A stretch of 62,000 nucleotides of DNA. It comes from Adiantum capillus-veneris (Eukaryota; Streptophyta; Polypodiopsida; Polypodiales; Pteridaceae). The translations under genes were made by a program, and so were the position numbers. The notes beneath the pieces were generated by a model that was not told the origin of the DNA, searched no databases, and saw only the letters and a program-made list of their open reading frames with translations. This document shows positions 32,049-44,600 of this stretch, one piece after another. The stretch covers positions 124,208,817-124,270,816 of the forward strand of contig CM043958.1 in the NCBI GenBank assembly GCA_014529385.2, in the 5' to 3' direction. The first letter of the stretch is position 1; each line of letters opens with the position of its first letter.

Positions 32049-34346
32049 CTACTCAACTAACTCATGCACTTGCCGCATAATCTCCTCTTGTTGAGCTTGA
32101 GAAACTCTATAAGGGGGTTTGTTAGGCGGTGAAGTTCCTGGAAAAAGTTCAATTGCATGGTCATCATTACCTCGTTTAGGAGGTAGCTCACAAGGGATGT
32201 TGTCAATAAAAACATCTTGAAACCCCTTGAGAAAATTGGATAACTCTAACTCCTTTTGGTTGCTTTTATTTTCTTTTGCTAAAGCATTAGGTTCATTTTG
32301 AGAATCTTTAACAAAAATCATGTACATAGAAATAGAGCTCTTTATTGACTTGTTGAAAGCTGGTGTCTGTACAATGGGGATAGTGTTACCCATTTCCTTA
32401 GCATCTATATACATGTCTTTTTCCCTCAGCTTAAAGGAGATTCTCCTTTCAGGGAATTTAACATTGGCAGCCAGGTGATCAAACCATGGTGCCCCTATGA
32501 TTACATCCTCATGCTTGAGAGGAGAGATAAATAAGTCCTCTTTTTCCACATAGCTTTGGACATGAAGCCTCAATTTCCCGATTAAGGGAGTGACTGAAGC
32601 TTCTTGCCCCTTGAAAGCACTGTCTGCGGGTAGATCATCACCCATCTCATAGGCTTGTATGCCTAGCTTGGTGGCCAACTCTATAGATATAAAATTCTGA
32701 GTAGAACCAGGGTCAAAGAGAATGAAAGCATCATGTTCTCTTACCTTTCCCCAAGCATGGAATAGAGGAGATCCTTTGTGGTGAATTTGGTGAGTCTCTT
32801 CCTCTTGGATTTCAACCAAGGTAGCTCTAGGAGGATCTTGGCGGTTGTTCTTTTGGGGACAAGCGCGGTACGCATGCCCTTGTTTTCCGCACTTAAAACA
32901 CCGGTTATCCTTGCGATAACACTCAAGCTCTTCCGGAGAGAGTTTGTTTTTACCTTTGTAAACTCCCTTCTCTTTAGCTTTTTTAGAGTTTCCCTTAGGA
33001 GACTCTTGGACATTGTCCTTCCCCTTAGGCTCGCTGGAACCCTTGTTTTCCTTGGGCTTATTATTTCTTTTAGCCCCCGTTTGGAAATTGATTTGAGAGG
33101 CCACCATAGTATGGTGTATTACCGCCGATATGGTACGTGGCCTTTGGGAGTTAACATACTCCGCCATTTCTTCGGTTAAGCCCGCAAAAAATTGTTGCTT
33201 TTGCTCTCCAAAATCCAACTTTTTGAAGATAGTGGCTTTTAGTTGTAGGTCCCAAAACTTGTCTACATATTTGTGGATGGATTCATAGGGAGAGAGCTTT
33301 AAGCTTTGCCATTTGGTGAGTACTTTTTCTTTGGCATCGGTGGCCAAAAACTGCTTCATATGGAAGCTCTTAAAGCTTTCCATGTTTACGGAGCTTCACC
33401 GTTGGATCGTAGGCTAGACCACCATTGCCTGGCGGACTTTTGAAAGTGCATAGCTACATGGCGTAGCTTAGAGGACTCCGTGAAGCCCTCATCTCCAAAC
33501 TCCGCATCAAATTGTTGGATAAAGGCCAAGACTTTGTCCGTAGCACCAAAGGTGCCATCATAGGTAAGGAAAGAGATGCTCTTCCCTCCCTCTTTGAAAT
33601 TCTTCAGCTTGGACGACCTCTTCCATGCGGCATAGGATTTCCTATGGCCTCTTCTTTTTTATGGTTCAAAGGTTGCACCATCACTTTCTTCAGAAGGTGA
33701 AGAATTTGAAGAAGGTGGAGAAGAGGGTGACCTCTTTCTCGCCTTTTTCTTGTCTAATCTTCGTCGTCTTCACCATCACTTTCATAAGAGGAAGAGGATG
33801 AAGAAGATGGAGAATAGGGTGTCCTCTTTCTCGCCTTTTTCTTCTCTTGCTTTTTATCATCCCTCTTTGAATTATGGTGTGGAGAAGGGTGCGATGGTCT
33901 TCTCCGCTTTGGTGGTGATGGAGAGCGTTTAGCCCGCCGTCTTCGTGGAGCCATCTCCGTCGAGGTGGCGGGAGACTCACTTCTTTCTCGTTCCTTCGGT
34001 GGAGGCTCTTGAGTTCTCCTTTGGGAAGGAGATGCATCATCAAGAAGTAAATTCTTGACCCCTCGTATGGATTCTCTTCCTCTTCCCGAATCGGAGAAAG
34101 ACCTCTTTTGGAAGTCTCACAAGGAGGCTTCCTAGGTGTTCTCTCGTCATGGTGGTGAGCTTGGAGAATCCCATGAGCACGGAGCTGCCGTTGCACTTCA
34201 CTTTCGAGAGATGGATTGCCCATGATGGCTTGTTGAAGCATACAAACAAGATAGTTAACAAGCATCGGAGCATCATTAGTAGCTTGCTCATTAGCAAAAT
34301 CAAAGTTATCAACATTAATTTCACTCTCTTTACTATTGTCATACAT
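32049..34346 (-). pseudogene. gag and protease of element C, long open frame 33383-32049
   Basis: The start at 34346 (MYDNSKESEINVDNFDF) is followed by an Arg/Ser-rich tract (about 33960-33750: RRRRAKRSPSPPKRRRP, then a Ser run and acidic residues). A frame break near 33400-33700 precedes a 444-codon open frame. That frame covers capsid (KFWDLQLKATIFKKLDF), zinc knuckle CFKCGKQGHAYRAC (about 32915-32870) and aspartic protease FDPGSTQNFIS (about 32735-32700; active-site DPGS in place of the more usual DSGA). One in-frame stop at 32049-32051 separates it from RT, where B has a Lys codon. This is the best-preserved gag-protease frame among the three family members here. Confidence 0.87.
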
Positions 34347-34732
34347 TCTAACAATTTTTAGGTGTACTTTGGCACTTCAAGCCCTGGTTGCTACTCCTCT
34401 TTACCCCTTTAGAAAAAACACTCAAGCTACTGTACCCATGGATCGAATACCATTAATTGTAAGGAATAGAAGAGAGGGTCGTTCAACACCAAAACAGCAC
34501 CGGCTCCTGTCAAGCTTCTAATAGCTCAATAGTGGTTAAGCCGTAGGCAAGCCTCATAGACTTCGCTATTAAGACCATATCTTTCGACAGTGATGCCCCG
34601 TTATCTGCACGAAGGCAGGCGCACTGCAAGGCTAAAAAATCCCTATTCTACTTACTCACAGGCAATTAATAATACCAACCATTTATAGCTAGCTTGAGGG
34701 CCTCCCTTCTTGAGCAAGAAAAGAGAAACCTT

Positions 34733-34746
34733 GTGCTCTGATACCA
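34733..34746 (-). other. Primer-binding site of element C
   Basis: The plus strand reads GTGCTCTGATACCA, that is TGGTATCAGAGCAC on the element strand, a perfect initiator-Met tRNA complement, one base from the right LTR. Confidence 0.93.
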
Positions 34747-34747
34747 A

Positions 34748-36341
34748 TGTAACATTTAATGGCCTAAAAACCTGTGTGTAGCGGAAAGTAGCATGAACAT
34801 AGTGGGCATTTCATTAGAATAGATTCCTAATGAGAATTACAAGAGTGCTTGGGTGGAGAGAGCAACAAAAAGCATAACACCTAGCTAGATAGCATGAACA
34901 ATACTTTCAAAAGAGAGAGAAATTAAGCTATTGACAACAGTTGAGGACCGGATTTTCATGGGGCCGGGTCCCCCCTCCAAAAGGCTTTGTATTATGGTTT
35001 CTCCCATCAAGAGAGACATTGTACAATGCAATTCTTTGTGTTCCTTCAAGAATAGCTAGTGCAATGAAGATGAAAGCTTCATGCACTAAGCAAAACACTT
35101 ATCAAACACAACATCAATTCTCCCCGGTCTCAGACCCAAGACATCACACACCTTCGAAGATGGTGAGAGCTAGCATGGTATGAGAGTAGATTGAGAGGAA
35201 GTAGGAGTATTCTTACGAGAAAGATGTACATCTCCTCACATAATCACTCATATTAGCATAACTTAGCTTAGTAATTAGCATGGTAGAGGAGATGAGAATG
35301 CATTGAAGCTTGGCTCTTGGTTGGGTTTGCATCACAAAGCAAAGAGTTGTTGGTGTAGGCCTCCCTTCTCACAAGCTTGGAGTAGGTGATAAGCTTTCTA
35401 TTAAAGCTTGAGAAGGAGAGAGATTCTTCTTTACTTCACACATGAGATTGTGTGAGTGTGTGTGTGATAATGCCTTCCAAAAATCAGCCCCCTCTCTCTC
35501 TTGGTCGACCCCTCTTGCTATTTGCTCATGCTACCCTCTCATTGGACCTCCCTAGGGCTAGCCAATGACAATTAAGAAGTATAAGTGATAGCCTTCTGAC
35601 ATGTGTTTCCCTTTCCCCTTTTGTGAGATCTTTAGGTAATTTAATAATTTAACTAAACTCTCATTGGACCCCGTTGCCTCCTGGCCAATAGGAATCAGGC
35701 AAGCCATTGGGCTGCTGAATGCTCATTGGACCCCTTGGGAGACTGTCCAATAGTCTTCTAGAGGACTTAATTCTCATTGGTTCTTTTATTAAGTGTTTTT
35801 AAATTAATTAAACTAGATTTACTCTAGCCTAATTCTCATTGGTCCACCACCTCCAAGGCAATCCAATAGGAATTGGGTACACCTTGTGGGCATGTGGGCT
35901 AGGGAGCTGACATGTGTCCCTCATTCCCTTTGTGTAAAGGGAGCTTGTGTGTGTGTGTGTGTGTGTGACTTTCCCTCTCATCCCCTACAAGCAAGGCTCG
36001 CCCCCTCCTATGTAGGGATTTGTAAAGACTTTTGGGACACACACCAAGCATCCAAATCCCCTCATGGTTGACCTTTGGACACAACCTTTGAATTTTGGAA
36101 CCTTAGCATTTTGGAAGTCTTAATGGGCTGAACCTTAGGGTCTTTTTAGCCCATTGTTGCACATGGATATTTTGTAGATGGCCCCCCCTTTGCATCCCTA
36201 TTTTTCCTTCTTTGGATACCTATTATGGCCGGTCTGCTAGCTTAACCAATATTCTAGCTTTTTCTCCCCTGGCACTTCCCCATATGATCAGTTTAACATG
36301 AGAAAATCATTTAGGAGAATTAGATATTGATTCTTATGACA
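34748..36341 (-). repeat. Right (5') LTR of element C
   Basis: It is 1594 bp and matches 28850-30431 almost throughout; the differences are mostly single substitutions and microsatellite length. It contains (GT)n at about 35946-35967. Confidence 0.92.
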
Positions 36342-36346
36342 GAACC

Positions 36347-36448
36347 CCACCCAAGTAAAGAGTTATGGTCAAAATATAGCTTGCTATTCACCGCGCAGTC
36401 AAAATTTTGGACCCCACGCTCCTTCGAGAACCACTACATAGATCCATC
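36347..36448 (+). repeat. 3' LTR of element A, block 3 (truncated)
   Basis: It matches 5' LTR positions of about 4773-4875, including AAGTAAAGAGTTATGGTCAA and AGCTTGCTATTCA. The match stops near CCATCGGAT, and the remaining 1.4 kb expected from the 5' LTR is not found in the window. Confidence 0.82.
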
Positions 36449-38281
36449 GGATTTTGAATCCAAGAATTAAGTCTTCCATTGATATCTTGCCAGTTTTTTT
36501 CATCCCTCAAAGTTGCAAGAAAATTATGAAGGTTTCTGGTGAAGTTTTTGTGGCATTTTTGGAACCTTTGCTAGATGAGCTGGAAGGCCTATACCTAAAT
36601 GGTGTGGATGTGTTGTATGACTATCCCATAGAGAAGATCTTTGGTGCCAATCAACAAGGTCTTTCAAAGGTATGTATGATACACGCTATGGTCATGATGG
36701 TTACAAAAGACCATCCGCCGGCACAGTGCAAAATAGGTCTCTTCAAGAATGGAGGACAAGAGTTTTGCAGGCATGAAAAACCTCAAGCAACTCTAGTACC
36801 ACTTGGTATATGATCAAAAGAGGGGCGATACATCTATAATGAAAATCGCTGACAAGCTAGATATCCACCTTCAAAGAGGAGAATTGAGGAGATGACAAAA
36901 GCTCTTGATGAAGCTAAATGGTGTTGCACAGACAAAGAAAAGGAAGCATCATGGAAAGAAGCTGGCCTCTCAAGAGAGTCCATACTCTGGAGAGTATATG
37001 ATCTATATGGATTTGATCTCTCTCTACATCTAGTCGACGATGCAATGCATATCTTATCATTGAATTTATTCAAGAAATATATCTCACATTTATTTGAAGG
37101 TGTTGAGGCTCCTCTGAAGAAAGAAATTGATCCTGTTGTGTGTGTGTTGTTAAAGAGAAAACACCTACCTCCATTCAATATGGGCGTTGGCCTACTCCCC
37201 AAGCATTTACTTTGCAATCTTCAAGGCAGAGGAGAACCAAAAGTTCATCCAATGGTGTCTACCATATGTTTTGAGAGTTGTTAGTGGCATTCCTCCTGAA
37301 ATGCATCTTTTGGTTTGCCGATTGACATTTCACATAGATTCTACAACCATAGTAGAGATCTTGGATAATATGTGAAAGACATAGAAGTTGTAAAGACATT
37401 GCTACAATAATGGAGAGTTCGAAATGAAGAAATATTTGGTGCAAACTCATCACCTCTAGAATATGTAGTTGGTATGTATATCTTGACTAGTTAACAATAA
37501 GTTTGATATATTTGTTTAAGAGAATAATCTCTTGATAACTTGTTTATAGGTAATGGTGAGATTCTTGATATGTCTTGCGCCATGGGTTGCATGACCACTT
37601 TTGGTGTTACATATTTGAGTGTCTTGTAAAGGCATACAGCTCCATCAAAAAAAATAACATGGAGGATGAAGCTTCATTTGCAAAGTTTTATTTCAGAAGG
37701 TTCTTCACAAGAGCTTTTCAGGCTATCCATGGTGATAGTGACAATCTCTTACCTTTTGAATGGTTTTTGAAGGACCTACATTGTGCATTGAGTCTTTCTC
37801 AGAGCAGCTCGGTATAAGCAGCTGCTGCATCACATGATTGCTCTCCATCACATATGGACGGGCTATTGGTTGTGTCTTCAATTGAAAAGCTAAATCTATG
37901 TGGAGTGATCTACTAAAATATGGAAGCAATTCAGCGTGTACTAGAAATCTTCTTCAATATCAAAGAAGAGATGCACTTATAGAGATCCTACTAGTGAAGA
38001 GAAAACTTATCTAAAGAAGGTTTGGAACATTACAGAGGAGTACTTCCAATGTTTGGAAGGAAAGACATACCAAAAGGTCCTCTTTAAAGGGGATATATAT
38101 TATGTGGGCACCAATGTCATAGTGAAGGTGGATACTACAGATGCAATAGTGGAAGACAGAGGTCACAGCAAGGGTTGTATAACATCATTGTTCTCAACAT
38201 AGTTTGATGCAAAGTATATGCTTTTCTTTGGCGGATGGTATTACAAGCAATGCATTGTGGGAAACGAGGACTCATAACAAT
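36449..38281 (+). pseudogene. Element E: decayed, divergent DNA-transposase gene (TNP2/KDZ-like), part 1
   Basis: Open pieces at 36454-36813, 36892-37284, 37187-37375 and 37575-37817 read in order as one damaged protein. Telling parts are LLDELEGLYLNGVDVLYD, an AQCKIG...CRH stretch (a possible zinc ligand pair), VDDAMHILSLNLFKKYI (matching the D-x-MH-N pattern of CACTA-type transposases), FIQWCLPYVLRVVSGIPPEM, an FWCYIFECLVKAYSSIKKNN block that resembles the W-x-Y-x-x-E-R region before DUF4218, and FKGDIYYVGTNVIVK near 38080-38130. Frames shift often, and a GT...AG gap near 37470-37550 could be an intron. It begins abruptly inside the conserved region, so it is 5'-truncated. It looks distinct from the CACTA transposase at 9741-13468. 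Family placement is tentative. Confidence 0.5.
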
Positions 38282-39038
38282 TGTTAATGGATCATTTAAT
38301 ATGGGAAGATAAAAGGGGAACAAGAGTTAGGATATAGATATGTGCTTCTAGACCTATCTCAACAGGGAACCAAAAAGAGAAATGGTTGCATTTCAATAGG
38401 GGTCCAAAAGGAGATGGTCTACCAAAGAGCAATGTGCAATAAGTGCTTCTAGACTTACCTCGGCAAGGGACCCAGAGGAGAGATAGTTACATCTCAATAG
38501 GGGTAAAAAAGGAGGTATTCTATCAAAGAGAAACGTGCATCTAATGGAGCTTAAAAGACCTTAGGGTTAGTTTCATTAAAGACCTCCAAAATTTAGTGTT
38601 AAAAATTCCTTTGACCTTAGGCTAGCTAGGGCTGACCTTGAGGTGGGAATCCTACCCAAGCATGAGGTGCTTGTCAGCTTGCTAACTAAAGTGCTTAAAG
38701 TGGTTGTGGGAACCTTGCCCAAAGCTTGAGGTGATTTTTATGCTTGAATGATTAAGGTTATTGAAGTGTACAATTCAAAGATAAACTCTCAAGTGGCATA
38801 AAAAGTTTCCATGCTTGATTGACTAAGTGCTTGAAGTGTTCAATTCAAACCAAATGATTTACGAACCATAAAAGACACATGGCAAAATTCTCCACATGTG
38901 GCCCTCATGATGTGCTTAAATCTTGTTGGATAGGCTTTAAAGGGGTCCAATGAGAATTTAGATGCATAAAAATAAATAAGCAAGTTCTTTCTCTCAAAAA
39001 GGAAAAAAGAGGACACATGTCCCAAATGATATAATTAA

Positions 39039-39080
<42 letters not shown>

Positions 39081-39108
39081 GGACCAAGCTTGAGAGGGGG
39101 TATACTCG

Positions 39109-39167
<59 letters not shown>

Positions 39168-39847
39168 TCTCTCTTTGTGTGGAGTGCAAAGTGCAAGAGC
39201 TCCATCTCCTTCTCCAAGCTTGTTGAGAAGTGGAGATCCTACACCAACACTCTTGGCTACGGAATACAAATCCAACCAAGAGCCATGCTTCAATGCTTAA
39301 GCTTGCCATCTTCTTCATCTTCATTAGTATGCTATTATGCTACACTAAGCAAGAAGAGTGATGATAAGTGAGGAACTATTTCTTTCTTCTATGAATGATT
39401 CTTCTTCCTCTTCCCTACCCTCATTCCCCGCTAGCTCTCTCCACCTTTGAAGTTGTTTGAGGCCTTGGGATAGTTAATTATTTTTGCAAGTTTTATGTTA
39501 TGCTCGTGATGCATGAAGATTTCCATCTTTATAGCATCACCAAGGTCACAAGGAACACAAATATTTTATTGTACAAAGTCTCTCTTGATGGGAGAATCTA
39601 CAATACAAACGCCTTTTGGAGGGGAGACCGCCAGCTCCAAGTAAATCTGGTTCTCAACTACTGTCATGTTCTCTAATACTCTCTCTCTTGCAAAAGTATT
39701 GTTCATGCCAAGCTAATTAAGTACTATGTTCATGTTGCTACCATCAATTAAGTTCACCCTCTATGTTCTCCAAGTAATCTCACAAAAGTGCTCTTCTAAA
39801 TCTCTTAATTACACTGTGCTCAAAGTTCATAGACAATTTCCATTACA
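38282..39847 (+). repeat. 5' LTR of element D
   Basis: It is collinear with 45164-46732 from GATCATTTAATATGG onward. It contains (GA)n at 39040-39078 and (CA)n at 39110-39166. It also has two internal imperfect direct repeats near 38340-38560 built on GGGGTCCAAAAGGAGAT and GTGCTTCTAGA phrases. Confidence 0.88.
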
Positions 39848-39848
39848 T

Positions 39849-39860
39849 TGGTATCAGAGC
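39849..39860 (+). other. Primer-binding site of element D
   Basis: TGGTATCAGAGC, a perfect match to the initiator-Met tRNA complement, one base after the LTR. Confidence 0.93.
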
Positions 39861-40261
39861 ATTTGGTTTCTCTTTCCTTACTTAAGAAGAGAGGTCCTTA
39901 AGTAGCCTATTAATGGTTGATTTTGTTAATTATATTAGGGTAAGTGGGACTAGGATCTATGATCAGTTTTGTTGAGCCCACTATGTGGGATATGGTGCAC
40001 ACCTTGGGATATTTGGTCTTAATAATCGGGTCTCTTTAGAATTTCCTATGGATTTAACATTATTGAGCCATTAGAAGTCCAAAAGGAGCTATCGCTTGGC
40101 AATTCTGCTATGCTAGACCCACTCCACTACTCTCTATAATTAACCAATGCAAGCGGTGGGTGTAGATACTTAAGTGCTTATTTTCAAAGTCTAAGAGGAG
40201 TAGCAACTAAGGTTTTGAATTGCCAAAGGATACACTAAGTAAACACATAAGTATAATTAGC
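39861..40261. other. Leader of element D
   Basis: Untranslated leader between primer-binding site and gag, homologous to the leaders of B and C; no gene is seen. Confidence 0.65.
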
Positions 40262-41665
40262 ATGGTTAACAATAACCAGGAGAGTAGAATGAGCATTAAT
40301 AGCTTTGATTTTGCACATGAAGGTGCTAATGATGATGCCCCCATGTTTATCAATTATCTTGGTACTAGGTTGCATCAAGCTATGGGAAACCCTAATTTGC
40401 AAGCCAAAGTTACCCAACAACTTCATGCTTATGGGATTTCCCTTCCTCTCTGAGAGTTGAGAGAGTTTAGGAGACCTCTTGATGAGACTCCCAAAAGAAG
40501 ACTCTCCCATAAGAGAGGAGAAATCCAAAGAACAAGAAAGAAGTGAATCCCTAAGTTCCTCTAAAGATGTGGCTCCATGAAGATGACGATCTAGACTATC
40601 GCCAACTCCTCCCAAGAGGAAACGGTCAACACATAGTTCTTCTCCTCATCACTCCAAAAGGGAAGAGAGGAAACAAAGGAAGAAAAAGGAAAGAAAGAGG
40701 TCACCCTCTTCTCCTTCTTCTTCCCTTCCTCCTCTTTCGACAAAATCTATGGCTATTCTCCTAGAGAATACAAGAGGGGAGGACATCGCTACCCTGCATG
40801 GCAAAGATCACAAAAGCTCAAAAAGTTCAAAGAGGGAGGAAAGAGTATCTCTTTTCTCACCTATGATGGCACCTTTACTTCCACAAACAAAGTCTTGGCC
40901 TTCATCCAACAATTTGATGTGGCCTTTGGAGACGAGGGCTTCACAGAGTCCTCCAAGCTACACCATGTACCTATGCAGTTCTAGAAATCTACTCGTCAAT
41001 GGTGGGCTAGCCTTCGTGGCAATGGCAAGGTCCCAAAGACATAGAAAACTCTACGAGTTTCCATCATGAAGAAATTTCTTGCAAGCGATGCAAAGGACAA
41101 AGTGCTTACCAAATGGTGGAGCTTGAAGTTGCTCTTCAACAATTCTATCCACAAATATGTAGACAAGTTTTGGGATTTACATCCCAAAGCTACAGTCTTT
41201 CAAAGAATAGAATTCTCCAAACAAAAGCAACAATTTTGTGCGGTATTACCTAAAGAAATGGTCGAGTGTGTCAACTCACAATGGCTTAGCACTATCATCG
41301 AATCCATCCACCACACTATGGTTTCTTCAAGGATCAATTTCCAACAAGGGGTGATCAGAAATTTGAAGCCCATGGAAAACAAGGATCGAAATGAAGCTAA
41401 AGGGAAGAGCAATGCTCAAAACTCTTCCCAAGGCAACAACAACATGTCCAAGAAGAAAGGATCCGACAAAGGTAAAAATAAGCTCTTTCCCAAAGAATTA
41501 GAGGCCCTTCATAAAGACCATAAATGCTTTAAGTGTGGGGATCAAGGACATGGTTATCGTTCTTGCCCCAAAAGAAATGTACTCAATGATACTCCTAGAG
41601 ATTCCATGGTTGAAGATCCAAAAGAGGATACTCATTGCAAAGGCTCATATCTCTCCTATGCTTAG
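40262..41665 (+). pseudogene. gag of element D
   Basis: The start MVNNNQESRMSINSFDFAHE at 40262 aligns with the gag starts of B and C. A frame break follows after about 60 codons, then a basic and Ser-rich stretch near 40560-40730. The capsid and nucleocapsid frame runs 41066-41665 (KYVDKFWDLHPKATVF, then zinc knuckle CFKCGDQGHGYRSC at about 41527-41568). Stops and shifts break the N-terminal half. Confidence 0.83.
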
Positions 41666-44600
41666 GGAAAAGTAAGGGAGTAGGATGCCCTTATTCTCTT
41701 TGACCCTGGCTCTACTCACAACTTCATATCAACGGAGTTGGCCACTAAGTTGGGCATTTAAGCTTTTGAGATGGGAGATAATGTAACTACCAATGGAGCT
41801 TTCAAGGGATAGCAAGTCTCCGTTACTCCCTTGATTAGGAAGTTGAGGCTTCATGTCCAAAGCTACGTTGACAAAGAAGAATTTTTTAAATCTCTTTTCT
41901 CCAACATGAGGATGTTATCCTAGGGGCACCATGGTTCAACCGCATGGCTGCCAACATGGAGTTCCCTGAAAGAAGAATCTATTCCACCTACAGGGAAAAG
42001 GGCATGTACATAGATGCTAATGATTTGGGAAACACCATATCTCTGGTAAATACATTTTCTTTTGATAAGTCAATGAAAAGTTCTATTTTTGTGTATATGA
42101 TTTTTGTTAGAGAATCTGTAAATGATTCTAATTTTTTCACAAGTAGCAATAAAGGGAATCAAGAGGAATTAGAGTTGTCTAATTTCCTAAATGGATTCCA
42201 AGATGTTTTCATTGATGACATCCCTAGTGAGCTACCTCCAAAATGAGGGGATGATGACCATACAATAGAGATTCTACTAGAAATCTCACCGCCTAATAAA
42301 CCTCCTTATTGAGTTCAAAAGCTCAACAAGAGGAGATCATGAGGCAAGTGCATGACTTGGTGGAAAAAGGGATGGTGAGGCCAAGCTCCTCTCCATTATG
42401 TTCGCCAATACTTTTAGTGCAAAAGAAAGATGGCACATATCAAATGTGTGTCAACTATAGAGCACTATAAAAAAAACAATTTCCCGTGCCGCGGGTAGAA
42501 GATCTATTTGATAAGTTATAAGTTTTGTCCTAGCAAATGCTCCAGCCGCATTCAAACACATGATGGACAAAATTCTTCACGCCACTCAAATTCTCCTGAG
42601 GAGTATAAGTGAAACCTCCAGGTAATCTTTCAAGTTGTGAGAGAGAAAAAGCTTTTCATTAAGCAAAAGAAAAGTGAATTTTTCCTACAAGAGATTCAAT
42701 ATTTAGGTCACATTATCTGTCAAGATGGTATATGTATGAATCCATCAAAGTTAGAGGTAATAAAAGCATGGCCTAATTCAAGGAATCTACATGAGCTACG
42801 AAGCTTTATTGCTATGTTTTCATACTATAGACGCTTCATAGAAAAATTCTCTCAAATAGCATGACCATTGTATGACTTAACAAAGAAGAAGGTTAAGTAC
42901 TCATGGACTACTAAAGAAAAAAATGCTTTTGAGAAGCTCAAAGAGAAGCTTACCTCTCAACCAGTCCCAATGCTTTTGGATCTCTCAAAGCCATTTGAGG
43001 TCCAATGTGATGCTTATGGTCATTGCCTTGGAGAAGTTTTTCTTCAAGAAGGGCGTGCCATAGCATATGAGAGTTGAAGGCTCAATGTCGATGAACGGCT
43101 CTTGGGCATTTATGAAAAAGAGCTTTTAGCTATTCTACATGTCCTAGACACATGGAAGCACTATCTCTTGGGGGCTCCATTCATCCTATGAATGGATCAC
43201 AAAGCCTTAAGAAATTCATGATGCAAACCAAGATCTTCTTGACAAACAAATAGGTGAGCAAATTTTCTTTTGCAATTTAAATTTCATATTGCTCACATTG
43301 CTGGCAAGCACAATCAAGTGGTCGATGCATTTTCACAATGGCCAAGGGTAAATGTGGTGTCTATATCACCTCACAGTGATCTATATTTTATGATAGATGA
43401 GTATGCTACTGCCCAAGACTTTAAGTAGGTAATTACAGCCTTTGCGTTAGGGAAGAAGAAAAGAACCATTCACCTTGAAGGATGGTTATCTTCCAAATGG
43501 TAATAGGCTATGTGGTACTCACCAATACAATAAGAGAGTCATGTATGAATCCCATGCTTCTCCTTATGCGGGGCAAAGAGGGATTCCATAATCTACTCTT
43601 CAAGTAGTAGAAATGTATTTATGTTGGTCTACCATGAAAAGTAAACATACAAGAGTATGTTTCAAAATGCATTGGTATACCAAAAATTGAAATTTGATCA
43701 AGGGAAGCAACTTGGATTGTTTCAGTCGAAAAGGTTATCAAGAAAACACACTCTATGCCTGTCAAAAAGACTATTAAGGCACATAAAAATGGAAACCCTC
43801 TTTAGATCTCAAATTTTCAAGTATCATGGCTTGCCAACATCCATAGTGTCGGACAAAGATCTTAGAATGACCAGTAATTTCTAGAAGGGTCTCTTTGAGA
43901 ATCTAGGAAGTAGATTAAATTTCTCTTTCAGCCTATCATCCACAAATGGATGGCCAAAGTGAAATAAATAATCTAGCGATTCTTGAATCTACTAAAAGCC
44001 TATGTATTGGAAGTAGATCAATGTTCTCAATAAGAGAAGTACCTACCTCTTATAAGTATGGGTATAATGACATTGTACATACTTAATGGAGAAAGCACCT
44101 TTTGAGGTTAAAGAAGGAAGATCCAAAAGTCCCTTACTAATTAAAGTATATGGAAAGATCTTTGATGTTGATGAATATAGCCGAGACTTACAAGAATCTT
44201 TTCCAAAGAATAAAAAGGTTATATCCATCTCACAACAAAGGAAAAAAGGGTTGTTGCTAATAAGCATAGAAGAGCCTTAGCCTTTAAGAAAAATAAGTGG
44301 GTCTTGCTAAAGTTTCTCAAGATTCATCTAAGGCACACTACGGACAAGAATCCTACGAGCCACGAAAAGTATTATGCTAAACTAGCAAAAAGATTCTATG
44401 ATCATTACTTTTAAAATTCTTAAGCCAATCAATGAGATGGCTTATTAGTTAAATTTGCCCAAGCATTGGTTCATTAACAATGCTAACCATATGAGCCTAT
44501 TCTAGCCTTACAAAGGAGAGCCACCAAAAGAACCAATAATGGAGGACCCACTAGAGATCAAAGATCAAGAAGAGGTGTTGCAGCCTGAATCAATTCTTCG

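Larger units (their letters stand above)
28850..36341 (-). mobile_element. Element C: Ty3/gypsy chromovirus, minus strand, internally deleted
   Basis: The left LTR is 28850-30431, the right LTR 34748-36341, and the total is 7492 bp. The TSD is AAACC (28845-28849) against GAACC (36342-36346). The primer-binding site is a perfect 14-base match to the initiator-Met tRNA complement. LTRs look nearly identical over most of their length, so C is the youngest of the chromovirus copies by eye. A deletion of about 1.2 kb relative to B removes RNase H and most of integrase. C belongs to the same family as B and D. Confidence 0.92.
3231..36448 (+). mobile_element. Element A: old non-autonomous Ty3/gypsy-type LTR element with nested insertions
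   Basis: The element has a 5' LTR (3231-6292), a primer-binding site (6295-6306), a decayed gag (6799-7554), a short post-gag remnant (15576-16092) and a 3' LTR broken into three blocks (16093-16981, 28194-28849, 36347-36448). Removing the CACTA element, chromovirus B and chromovirus C rejoins the 3' LTR collinearly with the first 1.65 kb of the 5' LTR. The other 1.4 kb of the 3' LTR is not seen; the sequence switches to a transposase-like region at about 36449. The bases TTTCA (3226-3230) before the LTR may be the TSD, but its partner is lost. Large LTRs and a nearly absent pol resemble LARD-type non-autonomous elements. The two LTRs differ a lot by eye, so the insertion is old. Confidence 0.8.

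Noticed and set aside
38905-39324. Minus-strand open frames with Cys-Val and Leu-Ser runs
   Set aside because: They read across the (CA)n and (GA)n tracts of the element D LTR; the LTR is explained as non-coding repeat.
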